The notes under the pieces: model-generated | Seen by the model: only the letters and a program-made list of their open reading frames with translations | Told to the model about the DNA's origin: nothing | Databases searched by the model: none | Source: an uncultured Christensenella sp. | GTDB lineage: Bacteria > Bacillota > Clostridia > Christensenellales > Pumilibacteraceae | Length of the DNA: 64,000 nt | Assembly: GCA_949948895.1 (NCBI GenBank) | Contig: CATLHE010000001.1 | Coordinates: 394,776 to 458,775, forward strand | Direction: 5' to 3' | Made by a program: the position numbers and the translations under genes | Shown: positions 19,549 to 29,179 of the stretch, piece by piece | How the letters are laid out: each line of letters opens with the position of its first letter | Numbering within the stretch: position 1 is the stretch's first letter

Positions 19549-20130
19549 CTATCCTACCGCCGACCCGTAAACGGAGTACGGCAATTTTTTGACTATATAA
19601 TACGTTAAAAGTCCCGTGAACGCGCCCGCAAGCAGTCCCGCCGCCATGAGTATGGGAAGCAGTATAACAAGGTCTACGCCCGTGATTGCGCTTGCCATAA
19701 GCACTTGCATGGCATTAAACGCCACCGCGCCGACAAGACTTATCCCCGCTACGGACATCTTGTCGAAAACAAGTTTCATCAAAACGATCTCTACCGTGAG
19801 CGACACAAGCCCCGACGGAACGGAATACATAAGCCCCGTGAGCCCGCCGCCTAGCGTCGCGCCGAGCAGGCATTTGAGTATCATCACCGCATAAGCGTCG
19901 CCCACACCGAGCATGATAAGCGCAAATAACGGCGCGATATTGGACAGCCCGAGTTTTGCGCCGGGCGCCAACGGGAACGACGGCAACGCGCTCTCTATAA
20001 GCGATACGACCAGCGCGACCGCAACAAGAAAAGCTATCGCGGTAAGCCGCCTCGTATCATTGCGCTCGCCTCGCTTGGGCGCGCCCGCGGGTTTCATGCA
20101 AACGCTCTTACTTAACGGGAGTTTTTTCAT
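19549..20130 (-). CDS. Gx transporter-family membrane protein (heptaprenyl diphosphate synthase component I-like; EetB-like)
   Basis: PLAPGAKLGLSNIAPLFALIMLGVGDAYAVMILKCLLGATLGGG. Start at MKKLPLSKS, overlapping the NusG-II gene by 4 nt. Confidence 0.75.
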   Translation of the reverse strand: MKKLPLSKSVCMKPAGAPKRGERNDTRRLTAIAFLVAVALVVSLIESALPSFPLAPGAKLGLSNIAPLFALIMLGVGDAYAVMILKCLLGATLGGGLTGLMYSVPSGLVSLTVEIVLMKLVFDKMSVAGISLVGAVAFNAMQVLMASAITGVDLVILLPILMAAGLLAGAFTGLLTYYIVKKLPYSVYGSAVG

Positions 20131-20513
20131 TGTCTTCCAAGCTCCCAATCGAGATCGCCCTTGCCGTTTATCGTTATAACAAAGTTGTTCGGCAAGCAAA
20201 CTATGCTCTGTCCCGCGCGGCTTATTTTGCCCGTATGTTCGCACGTTCCGTCGCGGCAATCGGAATCGGTCACCCATACATAACCGTCTTTTATGTGCAC
20301 GGTCATATGTTCGAGTTTTATTTCCGCATTCTTGCCGAGCGAATACTCATGGCTTACGCCGTTTTCGGTAATGACGACCGTCTCGGCGGACGGAGCTCGA
20401 AACACCAACCACGATATGACGCCGATAAGCGCCGCCAAGACCGCGACTATGACTGCGTCGATAACGGTGAACGGCTTTGATTTTTTTACGCGTTTTACGG
20501 TTTCAAGGTTCAT
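20127..20513 (-). CDS. NusG domain II-containing protein (EetA-like)
   Basis: N-terminal TM followed by ENGVSHEYSLGKNAEIKLEHMTVHIKDGYVWVTDSDCRDGTCEHTGKISRAGQSIVCLPNNFVITING (NusG-II type). Confidence 0.82.
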   Translation of the reverse strand: MNLETVKRVKKSKPFTVIDAVIVAVLAALIGVISWLVFRAPSAETVVITENGVSHEYSLGKNAEIKLEHMTVHIKDGYVWVTDSDCRDGTCEHTGKISRAGQSIVCLPNNFVITINGKGDLDWELGRQ

Positions 20514-21697
20514 ACGCCGCTCTCTATATCATCGACTCGTTCGTAGGCTTTATAGCCGTCGTACTCGTCGGTTTTATACAGTTCAACGTTGCCTACGATT
20601 ATAAACCTTTTTTCGGTAAAAATCAACCCTTTGTAGCCGACCTTTTGCAAAAGCCTCGCGCCATCGGCAAGCCCGAGCGCGACTACGGCGGTAGCAAGCA
20701 CGTCGCACATGGCGCTGCTCTTGCCGATAACGGTAGCCGATATCACGTTATCGCCCGCATTTTTCCATTGCCCGTCCGAATATATAAGCCCTGCGGGAAC
20801 GCCGGACGGCGTTATTATGTGCGGCACAAAAACCTCGTTATCGCCCGCGCCATCATATATGTAATATCTCATATAGTCGCCGGAAGTCACCGCCGACGCG
20901 TCGCCTTTTTCCGTAAACGCGCAAACGTACCCGCGCGCAAGCGTCTCGGCGGCGCGCGGTCTTGGCGACACTACGCCCACCCTCCAATCGCTTTTATTTC
21001 CGCGTTCTATGTAGCTTCCGTAAAAATACGCGTTGCCCGAAATATCGAGGAGCGCGGAGCTAATATCGTACTCTTTTAATATCTCCACGCATTTATCGAC
21101 GGCGTAGCCCTTGGCGATACCGCCGAAATCGAGTTTGACGCGCGCATCGGACTTTACGAGATAGTACTTGCCGTCGCGCTCGAATGCGTCTATATGCTCA
21201 ACGCCGCAGTATTCGAGCGCGCTTTGCACTTCTTCTACGGTAGGCAGACTTAGCGGCGAAACATGCGTTCCGTCTATACTCGGACGATATTCCGCCAGTG
21301 ACTCCGCATCCACGTGCCAAAGCTCGGCAAGCGGCATTATCGTCGGGTCGTACGCGCCGTCGGTGAGCGCGGCGTATTCTTTTGCTTCAATAAAAATCTT
21401 ATAACAGTGTTCGCCCACTTCTATATCGGCGTTTGCTCCCGACGCATTGAACTTTGCGACATCGCTATCCGCCCGCGTAGTCGAGCACTGCTTGTTGATA
21501 TCGGAAATAACGCCGCACATCCTTTGATAAGCGTACTCGGCGCGTCCGCCCATTATGCGCGCGGAAAACATAATATCGCCCGAAAACGCTTCCACTTCGC
21601 CGAACACGGTGTAACCGCTCGCGGCACAGCCGAAAACGCCGAAAACGGCAAACATCACGGCGAGCGCGGCGCATATTGTCGAAAACAATTTTTTCAC
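20510..21697 (-). CDS. apbE: FAD:protein FMN transferase (ApbE) lipoprotein, GTG start
   Basis: Lipobox VFGCAAS; DGAYDPTIMPLAELW; KLDFGGIAKGYAVDKCVEIL; LLDISGNAYFYG. First codon is GTG (CAC on + strand at 21695-21697). Confidence 0.9.
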   Translation of the reverse strand: MKKLFSTICAALAVMFAVFGVFGCAASGYTVFGEVEAFSGDIMFSARIMGGRAEYAYQRMCGVISDINKQCSTTRADSDVAKFNASGANADIEVGEHCYKIFIEAKEYAALTDGAYDPTIMPLAELWHVDAESLAEYRPSIDGTHVSPLSLPTVEEVQSALEYCGVEHIDAFERDGKYYLVKSDARVKLDFGGIAKGYAVDKCVEILKEYDISSALLDISGNAYFYGSYIERGNKSDWRVGVVSPRPRAAETLARGYVCAFTEKGDASAVTSGDYMRYYIYDGAGDNEVFVPHIITPSGVPAGLIYSDGQWKNAGDNVISATVIGKSSAMCDVLATAVVALGLADGARLLQKVGYKGLIFTEKRFIIVGNVELYKTDEYDGYKAYERVDDIESGV

Positions 21698-21703
21698 ACT
21701 ATA

Positions 21704-21731
21704 ATTATATCATCGATTCGCCAAAAGTCAA
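21704..21731 (-). promoter_or_regulatory. Predicted sigma-A promoter of apbE operon
   Basis: Minus strand TTGACT-16 nt-TATAAT; the -10 ends about 6 nt before the GTG start. Confidence 0.7.
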
Positions 21732-21828
21732 TGACTTTAAAAGCTTCGCTGTTATATGGGCTTTACGCTTTTGCAATATTCTTGCCGATTTTTCTACAAC
21801 ATACGCCTTTATTTTGGCAAGCGTTCGC

Positions 21829-21857
21829 TTGATTTGAATGACAAAAAATGCTATACT
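21829..21857 (+). promoter_or_regulatory. Predicted sigma-A promoter of birA
   Basis: TTGATT-17 nt-TATACT, 6 nt before ATG at 21864. Confidence 0.68.
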
Positions 21858-21863
21858 TTTATC

Positions 21864-22592
21864 ATGACGATAAACTCCGAATACATACGGAAACTGACCG
21901 GCTTTAAAGTATACGCCGTTAAACGCTGTAACGCGACGTTCGACGATATAGGCGAAAACGACGCTATAATCGCGCTCAGCCAAAACCACGGCGCAGGGCG
22001 CGGCGATCATACGTTTTACTCTCCGCCCGGAGGACTGTACATAGTCATGCGCGAGCGCGGACTGTCCATAGATCCGCACACGCTCACCCCTGCCGTCGGG
22101 CTTGCCGTTCACGATACCGTAAAGTCGGTGCTTGGCGTAGAGACAAGGCTCAAATGGGTCAACGACGTAATGCTCGGCAATAAAAAAATATGCGGCATTC
22201 TGTGCCGTTCGCCGCGACGCGCCGAATATCTTATCGGCATGGGCATAAACTACGCGACCGATATCGCCGCGCTCATGAAAGCGGGACTTACAGAAGCGGG
22301 AACGCTCAACGCGCCCGAAAAACTCGCTACGGAATTTTGCGCGCAGCTCATCAGAAACGTACACCTCGCCGCACTCTCGCCATTCGACTACGTAAGGTAC
22401 AACGACCTTTGCGACACCGTCGGCAAGATGATAAGCTTTACCCAAAACGGCATCACAGTACAGGGCTTTGCCGAAGGAATTGAAACGGACGGCACGCTCA
22501 TAGTAAGGATCGGCAAAGCCACCGTCGCGGTCGACGCGGGCGAAGTATCGATAGTCCGCGAAATCCCGCCGCAGGCGCTGGCAAACATGTAA
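21864..22592 (+). CDS. birA: Biotin--[acetyl-CoA-carboxylase] ligase (no N-terminal HTH)
   Basis: LSQNHGAGRGDHTFYSPPGGLYIVM, KWVNDVMLGNKKICGIL, GMGINYATD. Confidence 0.88.
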   Translation: MTINSEYIRKLTGFKVYAVKRCNATFDDIGENDAIIALSQNHGAGRGDHTFYSPPGGLYIVMRERGLSIDPHTLTPAVGLAVHDTVKSVLGVETRLKWVNDVMLGNKKICGILCRSPRRAEYLIGMGINYATDIAALMKAGLTEAGTLNAPEKLATEFCAQLIRNVHLAALSPFDYVRYNDLCDTVGKMISFTQNGITVQGFAEGIETDGTLIVRIGKATVAVDAGEVSIVREIPPQALANM

Positions 22593-22610
22593 CGAGTAGA
22601 TCCATAATAC

Positions 22611-22643
22611 AAAAAAGCGTCGGTATATAGCCGACGTTTTTTA
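22611..22643. terminator. Intrinsic terminator (possibly bidirectional)
   Basis: AAAAAAGCGTCGG-TATATAG-CCGACGTTTTTT between convergent genes. Confidence 0.85.
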
Positions 22644-22668
22644 ATAGATTCTCCGGACTCTCACCCAT

Positions 22669-23694
22669 TTAACCGAGTTTGATTTTTTTACACAGTGTTT
22701 TATACGCTTTACGCATAAACACGGCGCGAGGTCGCCACGGCAACAGATATACCCAAGGCAGGTACGAGCGATATCGCAGCTTTTTGTATAAATTTTTATC
22801 GAAAGCCTTGATATGATCCCACATGGCTTTAAGCGCCGCCTTGCGCTCTTTTGATACTTTCGCGCCGCAAAAGAACGACGAATTGACGACCATGACGAAC
22901 AGACTGTGGATCATGTAATCGTATAAGCCGTCGGGCAGTTTTTTCAAGGTATCGAGATCGTAATACTCGATCATATCGTGCGTCACTCGGAGCTGTTGTT
23001 CGTACCGTTCGACAAACACGTCTATGTTTACAGACTGATCGGCTCTGCCGATAAAATAATGATAAAGATCGGCGTCGACGTAAAATAAAGTTTTTACATA
23101 CGGTAACGGCTGATACGCGAAGATATTATCTACGTAAAAAGTATGCTCGGGCAAAACGAGTCCCGCCTCTTTCAAGACCGAAAGCTTGTACATTAGCGCG
23201 TGCATGAGCAGCATTTTGCTCATGCGGAATTTCTTTGCGCTCTCCCACCCGCATAAAACATTTACGGGCAAGTGTTCGTTAAATCTCGAAACGTAAAACG
23301 TTCCGTCCTCTACGTGATCGTATATGAAATTTGTTACGTAAAGATCGGGCTCTACTCCGTTTTCCGTATTCCGTTTTAAAACCGCCAAAAGCTCTTTCAA
23401 CGCGTCGGCGTCAAGCCAATCGTCCGAATCGACGACTTTAAAATACACGCCCGTAGCGGCTTTTATGCCCGCGTTGACGCCCGAACCGTGACCGCCGTTT
23501 TCTTTATCCACCACGCGCACGATATCGGGATACTTTTTAGCATACTCGTCGGCAATGGCAAGCGTGCCGTCGGTAGACCCGTCGTTCACAATAACAATCT
23601 CCACGTCGTCGCCGCCGACGAGCAGACTGTCTATACACTTATTCAGATACTGTGCAGAGTTATAGCACGGTACGGTAAAGGTTATCAGCTTCAT
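22669..23694 (-). CDS. Family 2 glycosyltransferase
   Basis: TFTVPCYNSAQYLNKCIDSLL, VNDGSTDGT, ENGGHGSGVNAGI, VVDSDDWLD. Confidence 0.9.
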   Translation of the reverse strand: MKLITFTVPCYNSAQYLNKCIDSLLVGGDDVEIVIVNDGSTDGTLAIADEYAKKYPDIVRVVDKENGGHGSGVNAGIKAATGVYFKVVDSDDWLDADALKELLAVLKRNTENGVEPDLYVTNFIYDHVEDGTFYVSRFNEHLPVNVLCGWESAKKFRMSKMLLMHALMYKLSVLKEAGLVLPEHTFYVDNIFAYQPLPYVKTLFYVDADLYHYFIGRADQSVNIDVFVERYEQQLRVTHDMIEYYDLDTLKKLPDGLYDYMIHSLFVMVVNSSFFCGAKVSKERKAALKAMWDHIKAFDKNLYKKLRYRSYLPWVYLLPWRPRAVFMRKAYKTLCKKIKLG

Positions 23695-23750
23695 ATTCTT
23701 GTTTGTAATCCTTTACGCTTTTGTGTGTTTCTATACCGTCCGCAGCTTTA

Positions 23751-25745
23751 TCATTCGATCGCAGGTTTCCCGTATTTTGTGCGAACGGCGTTGAATTCCG
23801 CAAGCGTCTTAGCCTCTTTGGCTTCGAGTTTTGCGGCCTTCGCTTCTTTTTTGGCTTCGAGCTTAGCCTTTTGCTCGTCGTCGAGCATATCGTACTTTCT
23901 TTGTTTTTCGGCAAGACGCTCTTCGCGTTTTTTATCCGCCGCGGCTTTTTTTGCTTCCGCGGCGACGCGCTTGATCTCCAAACGCTTTTGATATTCGGCT
24001 TCTTCCTTCTCGAAGTCCAAACCTTTCTTTTCGCAACGCGATCTCAGCTCAGCTATCCTGGCTTTTTCGGACTGCTCCGCCGCTTCGCGCTCCTCGCGTT
24101 CCAAAGTCTCCATCGGGTCTATGTACTCTACGCCGTCCGCTTCCGCTTTTGCCATGCGGTTCTGCTTGATGGCGCGCTTGTCGATCGAGCCGAACTTTTC
24201 GACGCCCATGAATATAAACAGTATGACGATAGCCACATAGCACAGCGTTTCCGCGCCGATAAACAGCCACGGCATTGCCGTTTGTATAAGCTCGGTGGGC
24301 GCGGCGTTGGGATCGTAACCGACAAGCCCGAGCACGCCGTTGAGTATACCCGTAGCTATACCCGTCATACCTGCCATTATAGCTCCGTAAATCGTCATTG
24401 TCAAGCCGTCGGTACGAACTTCGTGCACGGCTTCCTGATGATCGAGTACATCTGCAAGAAGCGCGAGCGACAAATACATCGCGGGAGTGGAGCCGAGCGC
24501 TTTTAAAACGAACGACGCGACTACTACGGTAAAGTTTGTGGGCGCTATAAAGCCTATCGCGCCGCCTATGACGGACAGTATAGACCCGAACAAGATCGAT
24601 CTGCCTTTTCCAACCTTATTGGCGAGCGGCCAAGCAATAAACATGCCGAGCGCGGTTGGTATCGCGCCCACTATCGACATCGTGCCGCTGTACGTTCCGC
24701 CTATCGCGTTGGAGTAATTGCCGTTGGCATCGTGGAACATTTCTTGACAGTAGTATATTTGCGATACGTTCTTGACCATACCGCCGAGCTGATACAGGAA
24801 GAAGAATACTATTATTATCCACCAATACTTGTCTTTAAAGCATACCCTTGCCTGCTCGGATATCCGCGCGGCGGGCTTTTTGTCGCTTTCCGACGAGGTA
24901 AACGATTCTTCGGTTATGCGCTCGCGCGTAAAGTAGTACTCGACGATAATGCCTATCACGTTGAGCACGAGTATCGCGATAATAAATATTTTCCAATGAT
25001 TATACGACGACAGCTGATCGTAAATTATAGCGCCGCCCTCGCCGTGCGTGTAGTAAAGTATCTTGCCCGCTTCGCTAAGCACGGGGAAACTGTCCGCCGC
25101 CGTCGGGCTCATATCGTATACAAAAAGATTGCCCAAAAAGAACGGCAGGATCATCGAGCACAAGCCCATTGCCGCAAGCGCCGTCGCATTGGATATGGTT
25201 GCCAATAGCGACCTGTCTTTGCTGTTTCTCGTGGAAAGATTGACGAGCGCCGAGTGCGAAGTATAATAGAACGGATAAGCTACGGCAAACCACAGGTTAT
25301 ACCCCATGGCGAGAAGTATCGCGGCGGTCATTTGCTTGGACGCCGAAGAATCGGCGTTTGCAAACGGCGTAAACACGAAAGTGACAAGTAGCGCGAGTAT
25401 GCCCAGCGGAATAGCGAGAAGCAACAGCGGTCTCGCTTTGCCCGCTTTCGTTTTGTTTCTGTCCATGAGCCGCCCGACGACTATATTGCCGAGCACTACC
25501 AAAATGACGGAAACCACAGGCAATAGCGTCATAAACATTTTACCCCACGCGCCCCAATTATTTATATCGAGCACGTCGGTCATGTACTTATTGAGATACC
25601 CTGCGAGCACCGAGTTCGCAAGCAAAGCAAGCGTCGGACCTATAAAGTACCCGAGTCCGCCCTCCGGAAATATCTTCACGTTTGCGGACTTGACTTTTGT
25701 CGAGAGCAGTGATTTTTCGAATATGCTCTTGCCGCTCTTAGCCAT
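23751..25745 (-). CDS. MFS transporter, GPH (MelB-like) type, with long charged coiled-coil C-terminal tail
   Basis: 12-TM-type ORF with GRLMDRNKTKAGKARPLLL, plus about 150 C-terminal residues dominated by K/E/A. Confidence 0.82.
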   Translation of the reverse strand: MAKSGKSIFEKSLLSTKVKSANVKIFPEGGLGYFIGPTLALLANSVLAGYLNKYMTDVLDINNWGAWGKMFMTLLPVVSVILVVLGNIVVGRLMDRNKTKAGKARPLLLLAIPLGILALLVTFVFTPFANADSSASKQMTAAILLAMGYNLWFAVAYPFYYTSHSALVNLSTRNSKDRSLLATISNATALAAMGLCSMILPFFLGNLFVYDMSPTAADSFPVLSEAGKILYYTHGEGGAIIYDQLSSYNHWKIFIIAILVLNVIGIIVEYYFTRERITEESFTSSESDKKPAARISEQARVCFKDKYWWIIIVFFFLYQLGGMVKNVSQIYYCQEMFHDANGNYSNAIGGTYSGTMSIVGAIPTALGMFIAWPLANKVGKGRSILFGSILSVIGGAIGFIAPTNFTVVVASFVLKALGSTPAMYLSLALLADVLDHQEAVHEVRTDGLTMTIYGAIMAGMTGIATGILNGVLGLVGYDPNAAPTELIQTAMPWLFIGAETLCYVAIVILFIFMGVEKFGSIDKRAIKQNRMAKAEADGVEYIDPMETLEREEREAAEQSEKARIAELRSRCEKKGLDFEKEEAEYQKRLEIKRVAAEAKKAAADKKREERLAEKQRKYDMLDDEQKAKLEAKKEAKAAKLEAKEAKTLAEFNAVRTKYGKPAIE

Positions 25746-25810
25746 TTTCTCCTATTCTCCTTTTTTCGGCTGTTTGTATTATATCAAACGCGAACGCAAC
25801 AGTCAATAGT

Positions 25811-28354
25811 TTATTTACTATCCATTATCACGCATGAAAACTTATGATTGCCGCCGCCGAGCATGCGCGTCGCGCCGTCGGGCGTTACGAGCTTACATTC
25901 GGTGTTTTGCGGCACGGTCACGCTTATATCGAATCTCTCGCCGTCTGTCTTCCAATCGACGAATATTCTTCCGTACGGCGTCCTTGTTCCGCCCTTGGCA
26001 TACCGTATATCCCCGCCCAAGATCGGCTTTACAGTGAACTTTTTGTAACCGCTCGTTACGGACTCTATACCGAGCACACGCCTATACAAAAAATTACCGA
26101 CCGAGCCGAACACGTAATGGTTGTACGAGACCATGCCGCCCGCTATCCCGTCGTCCGCCATATCGCATTCGCCGTTTTCGTTGAGTCCGTCCCAACGCTC
26201 CCAAAGCGTGGTCGCGCCCGCCTTGACTTCGTACAGCCACGACGGACAGTCTGTGCATTTAAGCATTTTATACGCGGTGTCTACGTAACCGTTATCGGCA
26301 AGCGCAGACAGAACGAAGGGCGTTGCGGGGATTCCCGTCGCTATGCGATAGCCGTTTTGCTCGACCATGCGATTGAGATTAGCCGCCGCGTTTTCTCTCG
26401 CGTCTCCCGAAAACATACCGAAAGCAAGCGGCAAAACGTAACCCGTTTGAAACTCATTTTTGAGCTTGCCGTTGCCGTCGGTGAATACTTTTTCGTATGC
26501 GTTTTTGACTTTGCCCGCGAGCTTTTTATAGCGCGCCGAATCGTTCGCGTAACCCAAGATATCCGCGATCTCCGACAGTTTGGATGCGCAGTTGTATAGG
26601 CTTGCAGTCGCCGTCCACTTGGAGCGTTTTTGCCACTGCGACATTTTGGGAACGTCGGGCGACACCCAATCGCCGTAATGCAACGAGTGCGGCGTGTGCC
26701 AGATATATCGATATTTACCTACGCCGAACCCCGCCCAAAACTTACACGCTTTTACGTACTTTTTCATAGACGGGTACATTTTTTCGAGCGTCGTAATATC
26801 GCCTCTCACGAGGTACTCGGCATACGGCACGAGTATACACGCGTCACCCCAAAAATCGATAGCCATGGCGGGCATTGTCGTCGGGAATCCGTAGCCTTGC
26901 GCGGGAACTGTGCAATGGAACCCGCCCGTTTTGAGCTGCTCGTCGCGCATATCGTTGAGCCATTTGTTAAGAAACGCCGAAGTATCGAAATCAAAGCACG
27001 CCGTCGGCGCAAACATAGCTATATCGCCCGTCCACCCCATTCGCTCGTCGCGTTGCGGACAGTCGGTAGGTATTTCCACAAAGTTCGATTTTGCGCTCCA
27101 TATTATGTTTTCGTTGAGCTTGTTGAGCATGGGCTCGGAGCACTCGAATTCGCCTATCAAAGGAATATCCGAATATATCGCCTGCGCCGAAACCGACACG
27201 TTCTCGCGCGATATGCCGCGCACCGAAACGTATTGAAAACCCATATACGTAAAGCGCGGCGAATACTCCTGCTCGCCGTCCTTGCACGTATACTCTATCG
27301 TCGCTTTTGCCGTCCGCAAAATAGCCGTATTGAGCGAGCCGTCGCGGTTAAGAACCTCGGCGTGACGAACTGTGATCTTTTGCCCGTCTTTGCCGTTTAT
27401 CTTGAGCCGCACCACGCCCGCAAAATTGCGCGGAAATTTATAAATAAGCTCGTCGCCGCGCTCAGTTACAGAAACGGGTTCGAAGCTCTCGAACCTTTTA
27501 ACGAAAGGACCGACGTCGGCAATTATGCGCGGCGCTATCTTAACCTTTTCAACTGCGGCGGGTCTATATTCAAGCTCCGATAAACCCCTGCGCGCGTCGT
27601 AGATCTCGCCGTCGTAGAGGTCGGCGGCTATCACTCTGCCGTTTGTCGTGACGCCCCAGCTCTCGTCCGTCGCTATTACTTCGCTCGTTCCGTCCTCGTA
27701 CTCGATACGGAGCTCTGCAAGCAAAGCCTGTCTCGGCGCGGTCACTCTGTTCCGCCGCGAAAACACGTACGAGCCTACAGCCCAGCCTCCCGCGACCTCG
27801 AAAAATAACTCGTTGCCTTCCGCGGACAGCGCTTCAGTCACGTCGTAAGCTTGGTATCTGAGCGTATGCTTGTAGGAAGTGAATCCGGGCGCAAAATATC
27901 TGTCGCCCACTTTGCTTCCGTTGAGTTCTATCTCGTAAACGCCGAGCGCAGTTGCGTACAGCCGCGCGCGAGCGACCTTGCCGTGAACCGAAAAGCTTTT
28001 ATGAAAAGTCATCGGCTTGGGCGACACTCGTTTTTCCTTAAACTTGTACGCGCCGTCGGTTATCCACTTCGCGCGCCATGCCTCGTCGAGCCTGCCCGTT
28101 TCAAACATTATCTCGCGGCTATCCTCGCTCCCGTCCTTGCCCGAAACTTTAAGCTCCGCTTTATACGTCGTAAACGGTTTAAGCTCGCCCGTAAACTCAC
28201 AGTAGAGCTTTCCCGTAACGTCGAGGACAGACCCCGCCGCGGTTATTTGCGCATGCGATACTTCGCCGTCGCATAAATATTCGAAACGCGGCGGCTCGTC
28301 GGTTATTCCGTCGTCCGACAGTCCGAAGCATTTGAACTCGGTTATCTTTACCAT
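25811..28354 (-). CDS. Alpha-L-rhamnosidase (GH78)
   Basis: FVEIPTDCPQRDERMGWTGD, GDWVSPD, CPSWLYEVKAGATTLWERWDG, SYNHYVFGSVGNFLYRRVLGI. Confidence 0.92.
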   Translation of the reverse strand: MVKITEFKCFGLSDDGITDEPPRFEYLCDGEVSHAQITAAGSVLDVTGKLYCEFTGELKPFTTYKAELKVSGKDGSEDSREIMFETGRLDEAWRAKWITDGAYKFKEKRVSPKPMTFHKSFSVHGKVARARLYATALGVYEIELNGSKVGDRYFAPGFTSYKHTLRYQAYDVTEALSAEGNELFFEVAGGWAVGSYVFSRRNRVTAPRQALLAELRIEYEDGTSEVIATDESWGVTTNGRVIAADLYDGEIYDARRGLSELEYRPAAVEKVKIAPRIIADVGPFVKRFESFEPVSVTERGDELIYKFPRNFAGVVRLKINGKDGQKITVRHAEVLNRDGSLNTAILRTAKATIEYTCKDGEQEYSPRFTYMGFQYVSVRGISRENVSVSAQAIYSDIPLIGEFECSEPMLNKLNENIIWSAKSNFVEIPTDCPQRDERMGWTGDIAMFAPTACFDFDTSAFLNKWLNDMRDEQLKTGGFHCTVPAQGYGFPTTMPAMAIDFWGDACILVPYAEYLVRGDITTLEKMYPSMKKYVKACKFWAGFGVGKYRYIWHTPHSLHYGDWVSPDVPKMSQWQKRSKWTATASLYNCASKLSEIADILGYANDSARYKKLAGKVKNAYEKVFTDGNGKLKNEFQTGYVLPLAFGMFSGDARENAAANLNRMVEQNGYRIATGIPATPFVLSALADNGYVDTAYKMLKCTDCPSWLYEVKAGATTLWERWDGLNENGECDMADDGIAGGMVSYNHYVFGSVGNFLYRRVLGIESVTSGYKKFTVKPILGGDIRYAKGGTRTPYGRIFVDWKTDGERFDISVTVPQNTECKLVTPDGATRMLGGGNHKFSCVIMDSK

Positions 28355-28357
28355 CGT

Positions 28358-29179
28358 TTACTCCGCCAAATCGAGTATGCCGTCTCTTACCCGCACTCCG
28401 AATAAGTCCGCAAGCTCTTTCATTTCCGAGTCTTTTATCGTGTTTATTCGCGGACGGTTGCACGTGAGCATATATATCTGCGCCGCTTTCTCCACCGTTT
28501 CGATAAGCCCGAAAGTTTCGTCCATTGTCTTGCCCGCGCCGTAAATACCGTGCATAGCCCATATGACGAGCCTAAACTCTTTCATTTTTTTCGCGGTGGC
28601 TTCGCCTATCGAATTGGTGCCGCAAAGCATCCACGGCAAGATACCCACGCCGTCGGGAAATACAACTACGCACTCAGTGCACATCTCCCAAAGCGTATGG
28701 GTAAACTTTTTCTCGTCGAGCTCGTGAACGAAATTCATAGCGAGCGTATTGGTCGGATGACTGTGCATGACGACGCGGTTTTCGGGATCGACTTTGAGCC
28801 GCTGCGCGTGACACATGAGGTGGGACGGAAGTTCGCTCGTAAACTTGCCGCCGTCCTTATACCCCCACAAAAGCTCGGCAACGTCGCCGTCACCCGCGAT
28901 ACGTATTATACCGAGATTGGTCTCGGGATCTGCGGCGACATTTTTAAAATACTTGCCCGTGCCCGTGACGATGAATATTTTTCCGACGAGCGACGGCACT
29001 TTAAACCCAATCGGTATTTTGCGAATGACCTTAGAAATATCCAAATATTCGGCTACCGCTTTTTCGTCAAGCAAATAGCTTATGTTTCCGCCGTTGCGCT
29101 CGTCCCAGCCGAGGCGGTACATATTGGCTGTCGTGCTTTTCATTTCCTCCACGAACGGAGCAGTCATGATATCTTTCAT
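28358..29179 (-). CDS. rhaD: Rhamnulose-1-phosphate aldolase
   Basis: RLGWDERNGGNISYLLD, TGTGKYFKN, VMHSHPTNTLAM, WAMHGIYGAGKTMDETFGLIE. Confidence 0.92.
   Translation of the reverse strand: MKDIMTAPFVEEMKSTTANMYRLGWDERNGGNISYLLDEKAVAEYLDISKVIRKIPIGFKVPSLVGKIFIVTGTGKYFKNVAADPETNLGIIRIAGDGDVAELLWGYKDGGKFTSELPSHLMCHAQRLKVDPENRVVMHSHPTNTLAMNFVHELDEKKFTHTLWEMCTECVVVFPDGVGILPWMLCGTNSIGEATAKKMKEFRLVIWAMHGIYGAGKTMDETFGLIETVEKAAQIYMLTCNRPRINTIKDSEMKELADLFGVRVRDGILDLAE

Noticed and set aside
21705-22445. 246-aa minus-strand ORF
   Set aside because: Overlaps birA on the opposite strand, which has convincing motifs and a promoter.
26630-27583. 317-aa plus-strand ORF
   Set aside because: Shadow of the GH78 gene; no recognisable motifs.
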